Source of the DNA: Synechococcus sp. UW105
GTDB taxonomy: Bacteria > Cyanobacteriota > Cyanobacteriia > PCC-6307 > Cyanobiaceae
DNA: 64,000 nt
Direction of reading: 5' to 3'
Assembly (NCBI RefSeq): GCF_900473935.1
Contig: NZ_UCNN01000019.1
Coordinates: 362,387-426,386, forward strand
Every line of letters begins with the position of its first letter. Within the stretch, counting starts at the first letter, position 1. Under the pieces are notes generated by a model. The model worked only from the letters and a program-made list of their open reading frames with translations. It was not told the origin of the DNA and ran no database searches. Below are positions 25,399-33,673 of this stretch, one piece after another. The position numbers were made by a program, and so were the translations under genes.

Positions 25399-25603
25399 GC
25401 GTTGCGGCCGGTGATTGTCCCCATCACCCGGCCTTGGCTTAGAGATAGTCGTGGTGTTGGCTTTGGCGCAAGTCCCAGATATGGCGTGGTTTGTCACCGA
25501 AATCAGCACGCGCCGTTGATGTTTGTTTTGCGGAGACTTTGGACCATGTGATGCCACCAGATCTGGTGTGCTGGTGTGCGCAGAGGCAGTTTTTGCTTTG
25601 GGC

Positions 25604-25631
25604 AAAAAAAAACTCCGCCGAGGGCGGAGTT
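25604..25631 (-). terminator. Strong intrinsic terminator on the minus strand
   Basis: On the minus strand AACTCCGCC-CTC-GGCGGAGTT followed by seven or more T. Perfect 9-bp stem. No matching gene was found upstream of it on that strand. Confidence 0.75.
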
Positions 25632-26091
25632 GGGATAAAGATCAGTGAGACGGGCGTCTGTCCTTGTTTCGACTCCGTCTCTTGATCCATCTCCTCACAC
25701 AATGGAACATTCGCGCGTCAACTGGCACTGTGCCAGTCGGTGCAGGACGCTTCCTTGACTGACCAGCGTCGTCGTTGAGGCAGGTGTTGCAAGGTCAGTT
25801 AGTGGTTGCGATTGGCATCTCTGGTCGATCATTCCGGCCCTTGTGGGCGAGATGGTATGGCGGTGGCGGCGGTCTTCCTTCGCAGGATTGAAAGCCCATG
25901 CGAGGAGGATCTCCGAAGTGCTATCTCGGTCTGAACACACTCCCTGATGGTCATCTCCGCTTGCAGGCGGCGCTGATTGAGGCTTGCAACATCAGCTGAA
26001 ACGTCGATGCTGCGATCAGACCTTGCGGGCAGCCCTGGTCGGCTTCGATCCACCCTTGGCCCGAGCCCCTGGGAGTGGCACGTCTATGATA

Positions 26092-26122
26092 CTATTGCGT
26101 TACGATAGCGTCTCTATTGCGT
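26092..26122 (+). promoter_or_regulatory. Direct repeats before the Mn importer
   Basis: CTATTGCGT occurs at 26092-26100 and 26114-26122, 22 bp apart (two helical turns), in an AT-rich stretch 53-83 bp before the first gene of the importer. Between them ACGATAG mirrors CTAT. The arrangement suits a metal-responsive regulator, but I cannot name it. Confidence 0.4.
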
Positions 26123-26174
26123 CTCGTTCACTGTCGTCTGCTGGCGCTCGATCTTCTAATATCGATTCTGGAAC

Positions 26175-27128
26175 TTGGTGCTAGCCATCCCTGCTCTGAG
26201 GTTTGCGAGGTCGTTGACGGCACTTTGGCTGCTGGCCTTTCTGGTCACGACCGCTTGCCGCTCCCCTCAGGCCCAGCGTGAGAAGAGTGCACCTGCTGAT
26301 GGCCGGCCGGTGGTGCTGACCACATTCACCGTTCTTGCTGACATGGCACGCAATGTGGCCGGAGACCGACTGCATGTGCACTCCATCACGAAGCAGGGTG
26401 CTGAAATTCATGGCTATGAACCCACTCCCAGTGACCTGGAGAAGGCTGCTTCAGCTCAGCTGATTCTCGAGAATGGTTTTGGCCTTGAACTTTGGGCCAA
26501 ACGATTCACCGCAGCGGCTGGAGATGTTCCTACCGTCACGCTCACCCAGGGGATTGAGCCTTTGTTGATTGAAGGGGATGCCTATGCGGGTCGTCCCAAT
26601 CCTCACGCTTGGATGTCGCCCCAACGGGCTCAGCAGTATGTGGATCAAATCGTTGCAGCCTTTTCCGCATTAGACCCTGCCGGGGAAGCGAGCTTCCGTC
26701 GCAATGGTGAGGTCTACAAGCAGCAGTTGCAGCAGCTTGATCGCGATCTGCGAGCCTCCTTGGCAGCACTGCCTGAGCATCAACGTTTGCTGGTGACCTG
26801 CGAAGGCGCCTTTAGCTATCTGGCCAAAGACTATGGCCTGGAAGAGGCCTATCTCTGGCCTGTGAATGCCGAGACCCAGGCCACCCCCAAGCGCATGGCC
26901 AGACTGATCGAAACGGTTCGGGCGTCCGAGGTGCCTGCAGTCTTCTGTGAAAGCACAGTGAGCAACAAAGTTCAGCGGCAGGTTGCGTCCGCTGCAGGAG
27001 CCCGCTTCGGAGGCACCTTTTACGTCGACTCTCTTTCGGAACACAACGGGCCGGCCCCCACGCTGCTCGAATTGCAGCGGCACAATGTGAGACTCATCCG
27101 CAAGGGTCTCAGTCCGCAGGGTCAGTAG
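26175..27128 (+). CDS. Metal ABC importer, substrate-binding lipoprotein (Mn type)
   Basis: 317 residues (TTG 26175; GTG 26178 is equally possible). Lipoprotein signal with Cys 28 in VTTAC. A cluster A-I periplasmic binding fold: metal ligands are H79 (EIHGYEPTPSDLE), H144 (NPHAWMSP), a Glu in CEGAFSYLAKDYGL and an Asp in GTFYVDSLS. There is no His-rich loop, which zinc-type ZnuA proteins normally have. FCESTVSNK and GARFGGTFYVDSLS are typical of SitA/MntC manganese proteins. It delivers the ion to the partners at 27131 and 28509. Manganese is the likely substrate, needed for photosystem II; Fe or Zn cannot be ruled out. Confidence 0.85.
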   Translation: MVLAIPALRFARSLTALWLLAFLVTTACRSPQAQREKSAPADGRPVVLTTFTVLADMARNVAGDRLHVHSITKQGAEIHGYEPTPSDLEKAASAQLILENGFGLELWAKRFTAAAGDVPTVTLTQGIEPLLIEGDAYAGRPNPHAWMSPQRAQQYVDQIVAAFSALDPAGEASFRRNGEVYKQQLQQLDRDLRASLAALPEHQRLLVTCEGAFSYLAKDYGLEEAYLWPVNAETQATPKRMARLIETVRASEVPAVFCESTVSNKVQRQVASAAGARFGGTFYVDSLSEHNGPAPTLLELQRHNVRLIRKGLSPQGQ

Positions 27129-27130
27129 CC

Positions 27131-27898
27131 ATGACGATGCGAATCGAGGCTGACCATCTTTGTGTGAACTACAACGCCACGGTGGCGCTTTATGACGCCT
27201 CGCTGGTGCTGCCTGCCGGTTGCATCTGTGGCCTGGTTGGGATGAATGGTTCAGGCAAATCCACCTTGTTTAAAGCGCTCACAGGATTCGTGCGCCCATC
27301 CCGTGGTCGAATTCGTATCAATGGCTTGACTGTGGCGGAGGCTCAGCGGGAGCAGGCCGTTGCCTACGTCCCCCAGAGCGAAGGAATTGATAACAACTTC
27401 CCGGTTTCCGTCTGGGACGTTGTGATGATGGGCCGCTATGGCGCCATGAATCTGCTTCGCATTCCTGCGCGTGCGGACCGCGTTGCCGTGCGGGAGGCCC
27501 TCTCCCAAGTGGAGTTGCTCCCTCTCCGTGATCGTCCCATCGGGGCTTTGTCTGGAGGTCAGCGCAAGCGAGCGTTTCTTGCCCGTGCCATCGCTCAGGG
27601 GGCTTCTGTGCTGCTGCTTGATGAGCCCTTTAACGGCGTGGATGTGCGCACCGAGAAGTTGATGGCTGATCTTTTCCTGCAGTTTCGCAGTGAGGAACGC
27701 ACCATCCTGATCTCCACCCATGACCTCAGCCATGTGCGTGAGTTTTGTGATCTGGTGGTGTTGATCAACAAAACCGTTCTTGCCTATGGCGAGACCTCGG
27801 AGGTTTTTACCTCCGAGAATCTCTCACTCACCTTTGGTGGTGTTCCTCCTGATCTGCTCACCGGCAATAGCAAAGCTGACTCTGATGGTCGTCATTAG
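27131..27898 (+). CDS. Metal ABC importer, ATP-binding protein (Mn type)
   Basis: 255 residues. Walker A GMNGSGKST at 37-45, signature LSGGQRKRAFLARA, Walker B VLLLDEPF followed by N-G-V-D, and the switch His in STHDLS. EGIDNNFPVSVWDVVMMGRYG is the block typical of SitB/MntA manganese or iron importers (key parts NFPVSVWDVVMMGRYG). It starts 2 bp after the stop of the binding-protein gene, so they are co-transcribed and coupled. Its permease does not follow directly but lies 610 bp away. Confidence 0.9.
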   Translation: MTMRIEADHLCVNYNATVALYDASLVLPAGCICGLVGMNGSGKSTLFKALTGFVRPSRGRIRINGLTVAEAQREQAVAYVPQSEGIDNNFPVSVWDVVMMGRYGAMNLLRIPARADRVAVREALSQVELLPLRDRPIGALSGGQRKRAFLARAIAQGASVLLLDEPFNGVDVRTEKLMADLFLQFRSEERTILISTHDLSHVREFCDLVVLINKTVLAYGETSEVFTSENLSLTFGGVPPDLLTGNSKADSDGRH

Positions 27899-28030
27899 AT
27901 GGAGCTGATGCCGTGGGGCTGGACTATTCAGGTATTGGCAGACTGAACTGAACGCTTCGTGAAAGGAAGGCTGATTGAAGGAAGAGATGGTAGCGAAAGC
28001 TTTATATCAAGCTCTTTTAAAATGGAGCGC

Positions 28031-28189
28031 ATGACAAATACAAAAGCGACGGTAGTTGTGGCTACCAAAGTTCCCGCAAAGAAGGTCATTGATTGTTGGC
28101 TGGACGGCTTTAAGATGAAACCACACAACTTCATGAAATTTCGTTGGGCGCCAAAAGTTAGGCCAAATTACTCATTCAAGATCGCTTAA
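28031..28189 (+). CDS. Doubtful 52-residue basic peptide inside the Mn operon
   Basis: From ATG 28031 (or 28022) a frame encodes a short Lys-rich peptide with KATVVVATKVPAKKV and a Phe/Lys/Pro-rich end. The local GC is clearly lower than on both sides. The opposite strand is also open (27928-28134) and would encode a one-helix membrane peptide, so the coding strand is not settled. No family known. Confidence 0.3.
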   Translation: MTNTKATVVVATKVPAKKVIDCWLDGFKMKPHNFMKFRWAPKVRPNYSFKIA

Positions 28190-28431
28190 TCTCTTCTGCG
28201 GGCTTAGCTTTTTTCGTGTTGCGGTGTTCTGCTGTTGTGCAATTCGGAAGTGTGACGCCGGGCATGATCGGAAATCTCACTCGAACTGCGCGATGGCTTC
28301 CTTCCGAATCTCTTGGCTGCGGCTGTGTTGAGCAGCATCGCCAGCGGCCCGATCCTCAAGGCCTGCAACAGGGCGCGGCTCGGTGGACGGGGCCGACTGA
28401 TTAGTTCGAACTGTGGCGGCTTTGCCTTCTC

Positions 28432-28480
28432 GCCACTGCTTGAGGCCACTGCTTGAGGCCATTGCTTGACGCCATTGATG
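28432..28480. repeat. 13-bp tandem repeat, about 3.8 copies
   Basis: GCCACTGCTTGAG at 28432 and 28445 (identical), GCCATTGCTTGAC at 28458, then a partial GCCATTGATGC at 28471. It ends 28 bp before the permease start and so lies in its leader. Confidence 0.8.
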
Positions 28481-28508
28481 CTTCGTCCTGAGAGACTTCT
28501 CAGGTGCC

Positions 28509-29366
28509 ATGGAGTGGTGGGTGCTAATGGATTGGGTGCTGGAGCCTCTCCGCCATGAATTCATGGTGCGTGCCCTGTGCATCAGTGCCCTGGTGGGGTC
28601 GGTGTGCGGCTTGCTCTCCTGCTACATGACCCTGAAGGGGTGGGCCCTCATGGGTGATGCCGTCTCCCATGCGGTGCTTCCTGGGGTGGTGCTGGCCTAT
28701 GCCCTTGGGCTTCCCTTCTCTCTAGGGGCCTTTGTGTTCGGGGTTGGATCTGTCGCCACAATCGGCTTTGTCCAACAGAAATCCCGCATCAAGGAAGACA
28801 CCGTGATCGGCCTTGTCTTTACCGGTTTCTTCGCTCTCGGACTCGTCTTGGTGTCGAACGTGCGGAGCAATATCGACCTCTTCCACATCCTGTTCGGCAA
28901 CGTGCTGGGTATTTCCAATGCAGATATTCATCAGACCCTGCTGATTTCGATTGTGGTGTTTGCGGTGTTGCTGCTGTTCCGTCGAGATCTGCTGATGTTT
29001 TGTTTTGATCCCACCCATGCGCGCTCAATTGGGATCAATACCGGCTTCCTTCACTACCTGTTGTTGTCGATTCTGTCTCTAGCGGCGGTTGCAGGTCTGC
29101 AAACAGTCGGGATCATCCTTGTGGTGGCCATGCTCGTGACACCAGGCGCCACTGCTTATCTGCTCACTGATCGCTTCGATCGCATGACGCTTTTGGCCGT
29201 TGCCAGCAGTGTGATTTCCAGTGTTTTCGGAGTGTTCATCAGCTATTGGAGCGATCGCTCTCCCGCAGGATGCATCGTGCTGGTCCAGACCGGTCTGTTT
29301 GTGCTGGCCTTTCTGTTCGCACCCCATCACGGCATTCTTCGCCGACAGCCGTCTTTGCCAGGTTGA
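28509..29366 (+). CDS. Metal ABC importer, permease (Mn type)
   Basis: 285 residues with eight or nine membrane helices. LKGWALMGDAVSHAVLPGV (near 40) and SYWSDRSPAGCIVLVQT (near 245) are signatures of the SitC/SitD/MntB permeases, as is APHHGIL at the end. It must form the channel for the two upstream proteins, but is separated from the ATPase gene by 610 bp containing tandem repeats, a low-GC stretch and no conserved gene. In most cyanobacteria these genes are adjacent. ATG 28509 is used; ATG 28527 is also possible. Confidence 0.9.
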   Translation: MEWWVLMDWVLEPLRHEFMVRALCISALVGSVCGLLSCYMTLKGWALMGDAVSHAVLPGVVLAYALGLPFSLGAFVFGVGSVATIGFVQQKSRIKEDTVIGLVFTGFFALGLVLVSNVRSNIDLFHILFGNVLGISNADIHQTLLISIVVFAVLLLFRRDLLMFCFDPTHARSIGINTGFLHYLLLSILSLAAVAGLQTVGIILVVAMLVTPGATAYLLTDRFDRMTLLAVASSVISSVFGVFISYWSDRSPAGCIVLVQTGLFVLAFLFAPHHGILRRQPSLPG

Positions 29367-29459
29367 GGCTGCGCCATTAGAATGTGGATATCGGTGGCCT
29401 CTGGGCCGTTGCAGGCAGCCTGTCCGCCGATATCACCCTCTATCGACGTGGATCGATCT

Positions 29460-29768
29460 GTGACTGTTTTCCTCAATCGAACCACCTGGAAGCATCTTGG
29501 CTGTGTTGCGGCCTTGACAGCACTGTCCGCTCTCGGTGGTGGGGCGATCGCCCATCACGTTTCCGGTGATGATCACAGCGGTGTGGCTCTCTCCATGGAT
29601 CCTCAGGCTGAGGTGAGCCCCCCTGCTGCCGGAATTAAGGCCATGTATCCCACCCGCGAAGAAGCCGCGGCCGCGGCTGTTCACTTCGGCTGCAAAGGTG
29701 CGCACCAGATGGGTGATCAGTGGATGCCTTGTTCGGCCCACAATCATGGAAGTCACACCAGTCACTGA
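29460..29768 (+). CDS. DUF3721 family secreted protein
   Basis: 102 residues from GTG 29460 (an ATG at 29382 would add 26). An N-terminal hydrophobic segment (about 13-31) is a signal or anchor. The C-terminus has AMYPTREEAAAAAVHFGCKGAHQMGDQWMPC, described by its parts YPTREEAA, HFGCKGAHQMG and WMPC, which defines DUF3721; these are followed by a His-rich tail (SAHNHGSHTSH). His and Cys suggest metal binding, which would fit its place beside the Mn importer, but that is inference. Confidence 0.75.
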   Translation: MTVFLNRTTWKHLGCVAALTALSALGGGAIAHHVSGDDHSGVALSMDPQAEVSPPAAGIKAMYPTREEAAAAAVHFGCKGAHQMGDQWMPCSAHNHGSHTSH

Positions 29769-29772
29769 GCTG

Positions 29773-29812
29773 ATCCCCCTTGCAGCACCTGCTTGGCTGA
29801 TGCAAGGGGGAT
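29773..29812. repeat. Perfect 12-bp inverted repeat (hairpin)
   Basis: ATCCCCCTTGCA (29773-29784) and TGCAAGGGGGAT (29801-29812) with a 16-nt loop, 5 bp after the DUF3721 stop. It probably ends that transcript or protects its 3' end, though no T-run follows. Confidence 0.65.
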
Positions 29813-29886
29813 ATGACGATCTGCACGCCAGGCTGACTCCATTCGCCGATGACGATGAGAATGGCTTGTGTGATTAAAAGTTGCCG

Positions 29887-30228
29887 ATGCGTGCTCTTTT
29901 GTCTGTCGTTGCTGCTCTTTTCGTTTTGATCTGGGCGCCCACGTATGCCTTCGCTGGTGACGCTGCGAGTGGCGCCAGAGTGTTTTCATCCAATTGCGCC
30001 GCTTGCCACGCTGGCGGGGGGAACATTGTGAATGCTGAGCACACACTGCAGCAGGATGACCTCAAGTCGTATCTCGCTCAATACAACAACGGCCATGAGA
30101 GCGCCATTGTGGCTCAGGTCACCTATGGCCTGAATGAAATGCCGGCCTTCATCGACACCCTGACCGAGACCCAGATCTCGGATGTGGCGGCTTACGTGGA
30201 AGATCAGGCCAGCAACGGCTGGAGCTGA
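29887..30228 (+). CDS. Cytochrome c6-like protein, divergent paralogue
   Basis: 113 residues. Signal peptide ends AFA|G. Heme motif C37-A-A-C40-H41; axial Met 85 in GLNEMPAFI. The order and spacing match cytochrome c6, the lumenal carrier from cytochrome b6f to photosystem I. Against the canonical copy at 33230, the loop after Met is changed: PAFIDTLTETQ replaces [11 protein letters not shown], and KNGM is LNEM. Such c6-like (c6B/C) forms often have a lower redox potential and other partners. A strong terminator follows at 30272. Confidence 0.9.
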   Translation: MRALLSVVAALFVLIWAPTYAFAGDAASGARVFSSNCAACHAGGGNIVNAEHTLQQDDLKSYLAQYNNGHESAIVAQVTYGLNEMPAFIDTLTETQISDVAAYVEDQASNGWS

Positions 30229-30271
30229 CGGCTTGATGCCTCTGGGTTCAGCTGTTTCAGCCTGAAGGAGC

Positions 30272-30312
30272 AGCGCTGGTCCGGCTCGATGAGCCGGGCC
30301 CAGTGCTTTGAT
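30272..30312 (+). terminator. Long stem-loop after the cytochrome c6-like gene
   Basis: AGCGCTGG ... CCGGCTC-GAT-GAGCCGG ... CCAGTGCT folds into a long interrupted stem (30272-30307), followed by TTGATCTT. Confidence 0.6.
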
Positions 30313-30381
30313 CTTCCAGGCTGCTGTGGCTTGTCTTGCACAGTCATTGGCATCAAGTCAATGCCGATGGATCATTGCTGG

Positions 30382-30783
30382 TCAAGTCCAGTTCAGCTCG
30401 ATTGTCAGCGCTCCCTCCAGATTGCGTTTGACCGGACAGTCTTCGGCCATGCGCATCAGCAACCGACGTTGATCTGGGGAACATTGCTCGGGTAGGTGCA
30501 CGTCGACCTTGAGGCATGCAATCTTGCGCGGACCCTCTGGGGTCATCATTTTGGTCACCCTGGCGCTAGCTCCCTCCACATTCCATTGACGACGTTTCGC
30601 CGTGATGCCGATCACCGTGAGCACACAGGTTCCCAAGGATGTGGCCAACAAGTCAGTGGGAGAAAACGTTTGCCCCAGGCCGTCGTGATCCTTTGGTGCA
30701 TCGGTCTGCAGGTGCTGTCCTGATGGGCCGTGTCGGGCGTCGCAGTGGAGATTGCCGCTATAGCGACATTCGATTGTGGTCAT
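30382..30783 (-). CDS. OsmC-family peroxide/redox protein
   Basis: 133 residues from ATG 30783. FSPTDLLATSLGTCVLTVIG carries the first conserved Cys (key part GTCVLTVIG), and AEDCPVKRNL the second; these are the redox-active pair of OsmC/Ohr proteins. Their order matches the OsmC/YhfA branch. Family members reduce organic hydroperoxides or act on related thiol substrates. It diverges from RsmE. Confidence 0.85.
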   Translation of the reverse strand: MTTIECRYSGNLHCDARHGPSGQHLQTDAPKDHDGLGQTFSPTDLLATSLGTCVLTVIGITAKRRQWNVEGASARVTKMMTPEGPRKIACLKVDVHLPEQCSPDQRRLLMRMAEDCPVKRNLEGALTIELNWT

Positions 30784-30931
30784 GCGGATTGGCTTTGAGG
30801 GGCTCTCTTTAGTGTCGTTCTCCCTCGCCAGCCAGCTTCGATTGCGTCCAGGTTTGACCTTGGTTTCAGTGAGCGCAAGCCTCAACGCCACCTAGCCTGG
30901 CTGCTGCTTTCACCTGGCTTCTCGTGCTCGC

Positions 30932-31666
30932 ATGAACATTGTTCTGCTGCATCAGCGAGACGATTGGCTCGACGCCGAGCGGGTGCTGATTTCTGATCAT
31001 CGTGCTGCCCATCTGATTGGTGTGCTCAGGGCCAGCGTTGGTGATGCCTTCAGGGTTGGCATTCTGGATGGGCGGGTCGGCGAGGCTGTGGTTCAGTCCA
31101 TTGAGCAGAACACCGTGATCTTGACGGTGCAGCTCGAAGATTTGCCCCCTCCTCGTCATTGTTTTGACATTGTTCTGGCTTTGCCCAGGCCGAAGATGCT
31201 GCGACGAATCCTGCGCACGGTTGCCGAGTTCGGGGTGGAGAACTTGCATCTGATCAACAGCGCCAGGGTGGATAAGAGTTACTGGCAAAGCCCATTGTTG
31301 AAGCCTGAAAAAATCGAAGAGGCTTTGCTGTCTGGCTTGGAACGGGCACGTGACACCCAGCCCCCTCGGGTGCATTTGCATCAGCGTTTCCGCCCCTTTG
31401 TGGAAGATGAACTGGTGGATCTGTGTGCAGGTCGTCCCTGTTGGATCGCTGAGATGGGTGCTCCAATCTCTCTGGCAGATCACTTGGCTCAGCCGGCGGT
31501 TGTGATGATCGGCCCCGAGGGTGGATTTGTGCCGTTTGAGCTTGACCTCGCCCAATCGGTGGTGGCGAAGCCAGTTCACCTTGGTGTTCGGACCTTCAGT
31601 GTGGATACAGCGCTCACCACGGTGCTTGCCCAGGTGCTCCCTGGTCGCGCTTCCGGCTGTCGTTAA
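30932..31666 (+). CDS. rsmE: 16S rRNA m3U1498 methyltransferase
   Basis: 244 residues, standard for RsmE. The N-terminal PUA-like part begins HLIGVLRASVGDAF; the SPOUT knot domain has IVLALPRPKMLRRILRTVAEFGVENL and the SAM-binding GPEGGFVPFELDLA and LGVRTFSVDTALTTVL (normally LG.RILR.ETA). It methylates N3 of U1498 in 16S rRNA. The motif III variant (TFSVDTA for ILRAETA) is seen in picocyanobacteria. No neighbours of related function. Confidence 0.9.
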   Translation: MNIVLLHQRDDWLDAERVLISDHRAAHLIGVLRASVGDAFRVGILDGRVGEAVVQSIEQNTVILTVQLEDLPPPRHCFDIVLALPRPKMLRRILRTVAEFGVENLHLINSARVDKSYWQSPLLKPEKIEEALLSGLERARDTQPPRVHLHQRFRPFVEDELVDLCAGRPCWIAEMGAPISLADHLAQPAVVMIGPEGGFVPFELDLAQSVVAKPVHLGVRTFSVDTALTTVLAQVLPGRASGCR

Positions 31667-31680
31667 GCGATGATTCACAC

Positions 31681-32007
31681 ATGCCTGAAACGAAAACCCT
31701 TGCAGCCCTGGAGGCCCTCGTTGCCGATTTGGGCGTTGGCAATGTGATTGATGCCGAGCTCCTGGAGGGGTGTTCGGTCGAGTCGCATGAGCTTGACGAG
31801 ATGGATGAGCAGCAGGCGGCAGTTGTCGCTGGCCATTGTTTTCAACAGTTGTTTGATCACACCGTGGAGCAACAGCAGGGGCTTGATTACGATCCTGACC
31901 AAGGGGTCTGGAGTGGTCGGCTCGATGGCTTCGGCTTTGTGATCACCCGTGATGAACACGGTGATCTCATTCTGGATTTCTCGACGAACCCTGATGACGT
32001 TGGATGA
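31681..32007 (+). CDS. Acidic hypothetical protein
   Basis: 108 residues, strongly acidic, no membrane segment. It starts 14 bp after rsmE and its stop overlaps the next start within ATGACGTTGGATGA, so it is part of an operon. Unknown family. Confidence 0.6.
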   Translation: MPETKTLAALEALVADLGVGNVIDAELLEGCSVESHELDEMDEQQAAVVAGHCFQQLFDHTVEQQQGLDYDPDQGVWSGRLDGFGFVITRDEHGDLILDFSTNPDDVG

Positions 32008-32224
32008 CCTCAAAGCCGATCTCTCCGAACGGTTAGGGCATCGGGTCACTGACCTGTTCACAAGAGACGGTGAACCTGCCAACGCCATCATCGATCTCTA
32101 TAGCGCCTCTCCTGCTGGTTTCGGCGGCAAGCTCTCCACCAGCAGGGGCAAGCAATTTGCGTGGGAGCTTTGGCTTGAGGATGAGGAACACTGGAATTTC
32201 CAGGCCAAGCCTGTTTCGGCTTGA
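31994..32224 (+). CDS. Small hypothetical protein
   Basis: 76 residues from ATG 31994: TLDDLKADLSERLGHRVTDLF, then AGFGGKLSTSRGKQFAWELWLEDEEHWNF (parts FGGKLSTSRG and FAWELWLEDEEHW). Soluble, mixed alpha/beta. Overlaps the preceding gene by 14 bp, so translation is coupled and the two products may act together. Unknown family. Confidence 0.6.
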   Translation: MTLDDLKADLSERLGHRVTDLFTRDGEPANAIIDLYSASPAGFGGKLSTSRGKQFAWELWLEDEEHWNFQAKPVSA

Positions 32225-32612
32225 TGCCCTGATCTGTGCAAATCAGAACGCGGCAATGGGGTGCGGGGCTTCGACCTCACATGGATTAAGTCTGGTCTAC
32301 TGGCAGAATCCCAGAGCAGTGCCAAGGTTCACGGGGCCATGATGCATGGTATCCAGATGTGATGGCATCCCTGCCCAATCACGTCGTGTTGATTGCATTC
32401 AGAGGCACACGATTGAACTAGGAGTGTTCGCGCTTGGATACAAGGTTACCGTTTGAATCTTGATCAATTGTTGATCGATATCGCTGAAGGATTGCCAAGG
32501 CTTTGGTTAGTCATCTCCTGCTGAGTTGTGGTTGGCCATACAGCATGATTGTCATGTGCTTGGGCCACTTGTTCGCCCCAAAGATGCCTGCTGGGCCGGT
32601 CTGATGATCGCT
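32225..32612. other. Intergenic region, no supported gene
   Basis: 388 bp between convergent genes. AT-rich in the middle (about 32430-32480). No reliable frame or strong hairpin was found. Confidence 0.5.
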
Positions 32613-33104
32613 TTAGAGCGTTTCTGGGCGAAGCCTGCTTTGTCGATACGAGATCAGGAACTTTGCCTGTTCGGCACTTTGATGTTTGACGGCTGTGATC
32701 AGGTCTTCACCTGTATTCCAAACCCAGACCTGCTCGCTTTGGTCTTGGTCTTCTGAACTGGTGCTGAGCGGTTGGCCATGCCTTGACCGCAGACCAGCCA
32801 GTACCTCACTCATGTCATCGATGGCGAACTCATAGGCCAGGGACTGCAGGCCGTTGGTCTCGTCGAGGTCAAACGTGACGCTGGAGACGGGAAGACGATC
32901 CAGCAGCACATGGCTGGCAACAAAGCGATGGGGCTGCTCATCGTCCACGGGTTGGCTTTGGCCGAGGTGGTCACGCACCTGCTCTAAGGGCATGCCCCAG
33001 GAAAGGCCCTCCACGCATGCCTCAACCCTTTGGGCCGGCCAGCCGATCAGAGCACAGGCGAAAAGCCCGATCAGAGCTGCATGGAGCCACTTCAAGGTCG
33101 GCAC
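32613..33104 (-). CDS. Secreted hypothetical protein
   Basis: 163 residues. A signal peptide (about 1-29) ends VEA|CVEG, perhaps a lipoprotein because Cys follows. GLSWGMPLEQVRDHLGQ resembles the 'l.wGms..ev...lG' start of small secreted proteins of SmpA/DUF type. VTFDLDETNGLQSLAYEF and VWVWNTGEDLI follow as strands. Function unknown. Diverges from petJ. Confidence 0.6.
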   Translation of the reverse strand: MPTLKWLHAALIGLFACALIGWPAQRVEACVEGLSWGMPLEQVRDHLGQSQPVDDEQPHRFVASHVLLDRLPVSSVTFDLDETNGLQSLAYEFAIDDMSEVLAGLRSRHGQPLSTSSEDQDQSEQVWVWNTGEDLITAVKHQSAEQAKFLISYRQSRLRPETL

Positions 33105-33210
33105 TGTTGAGTTGCGCTGCAGTCTGGTTGAGGCTGGCTCACTTGATACAAAAGGAAAGTAAAGAATGCGGGGGCTGGTTGTGCTTTTGGGGACATCTGC
33201 GACTAAAGAG

Positions 33211-33226
33211 GGTAGGTCTTCCTACC
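33211..33226 (+). promoter_or_regulatory. Small hairpin just before the petJ start
   Basis: GGTAGG-TCTT-CCTACC, stable 6-bp stem with a 4-nt loop, ending 3 nt before ATG 33230 and next to AGAGGG. It could cover the ribosome site. Confidence 0.5.
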
Positions 33227-33229
33227 TAG

Positions 33230-33574
33230 ATGATGAGACACCTGCTCTCGATCGCCCTTGCTGCTCTGATTGGTCTTGTGGCGCCTTCTTTTGCCATGGC
33301 TGCCGATTCTGCTCATGGAGAGCAGATCTTCTCGGCTAACTGCGCGGCTTGCCACATGGGTGGAGGCAACGTCGTTAATGGCCAGCGCACCCTTCAGCAA
33401 GACGACCTTAAGTCTTATCTCACCAGCTACAACGAGGGCCACGAAGAAGCCATCGCTTATCAGGTGACCAACGGCAAGAACGGTATGCCTGCTTTTGGCG
33501 GCAAGCTGAGCGCTGACGATATTGCTGATGTTGCTGCTTATGTTGAGTCTCAGTCCTCCAAAGGTTGGGCTTGA
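33230..33574 (+). CDS. petJ: Cytochrome c6
   Basis: 114 residues. Signal peptide ends AMA|AD; heme motif C38-A-A-C41-H42; axial Met in [12 protein letters not shown]. All typical of PetJ, the soluble lumenal carrier between cytochrome b6f and photosystem I. ATG 33230 and 33233 are both possible. A hairpin precedes the start and a strong terminator follows, so it is a single-gene unit. The paralogue at 29887 shares the block [11 protein letters not shown] but is otherwise clearly diverged. Confidence 0.95.
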   Translation: MMRHLLSIALAALIGLVAPSFAMAADSAHGEQIFSANCAACHMGGGNVVNGQRTLQQDDLKSYLTSYNEGHEEAIAYQVTNGKNGMPAFGGKLSADDIADVAAYVESQSSKGWA

Positions 33575-33621
33575 TTCTTGGTTGATCAGCTGCGTCCTTA
33601 GCGACGATCGTTCCCAGCTTG

Positions 33622-33652
33622 AAGCCCCTGATCATTGGTCAGGGGCTTTTTT
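33622..33652 (+). terminator. Strong intrinsic terminator of petJ
   Basis: AAGCCCCTGA-TCATTGG-TCAGGGGCTT followed by TTTT. Perfect 10-bp stem. Confidence 0.9.
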
Positions 33653-33673
33653 GTGCCCCATCGTCACTTGGCT

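Larger units (their letters stand above)
25325..26174. other. Long gap between hypothetical gene and Mn importer
   Basis: 850 bp with two leftward terminators (25371, 25604) but no clear gene for them to serve. A minus-strand frame 25439-25702 is open across the second terminator, and its in-frame ATG at 25687 directly abuts GAGGAG; the product is not convincing. The paired terminators suggest that a small RNA or a lost short gene was transcribed leftwards here. Bases 26060-26174 are the likely promoter of the importer. Confidence 0.4.
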
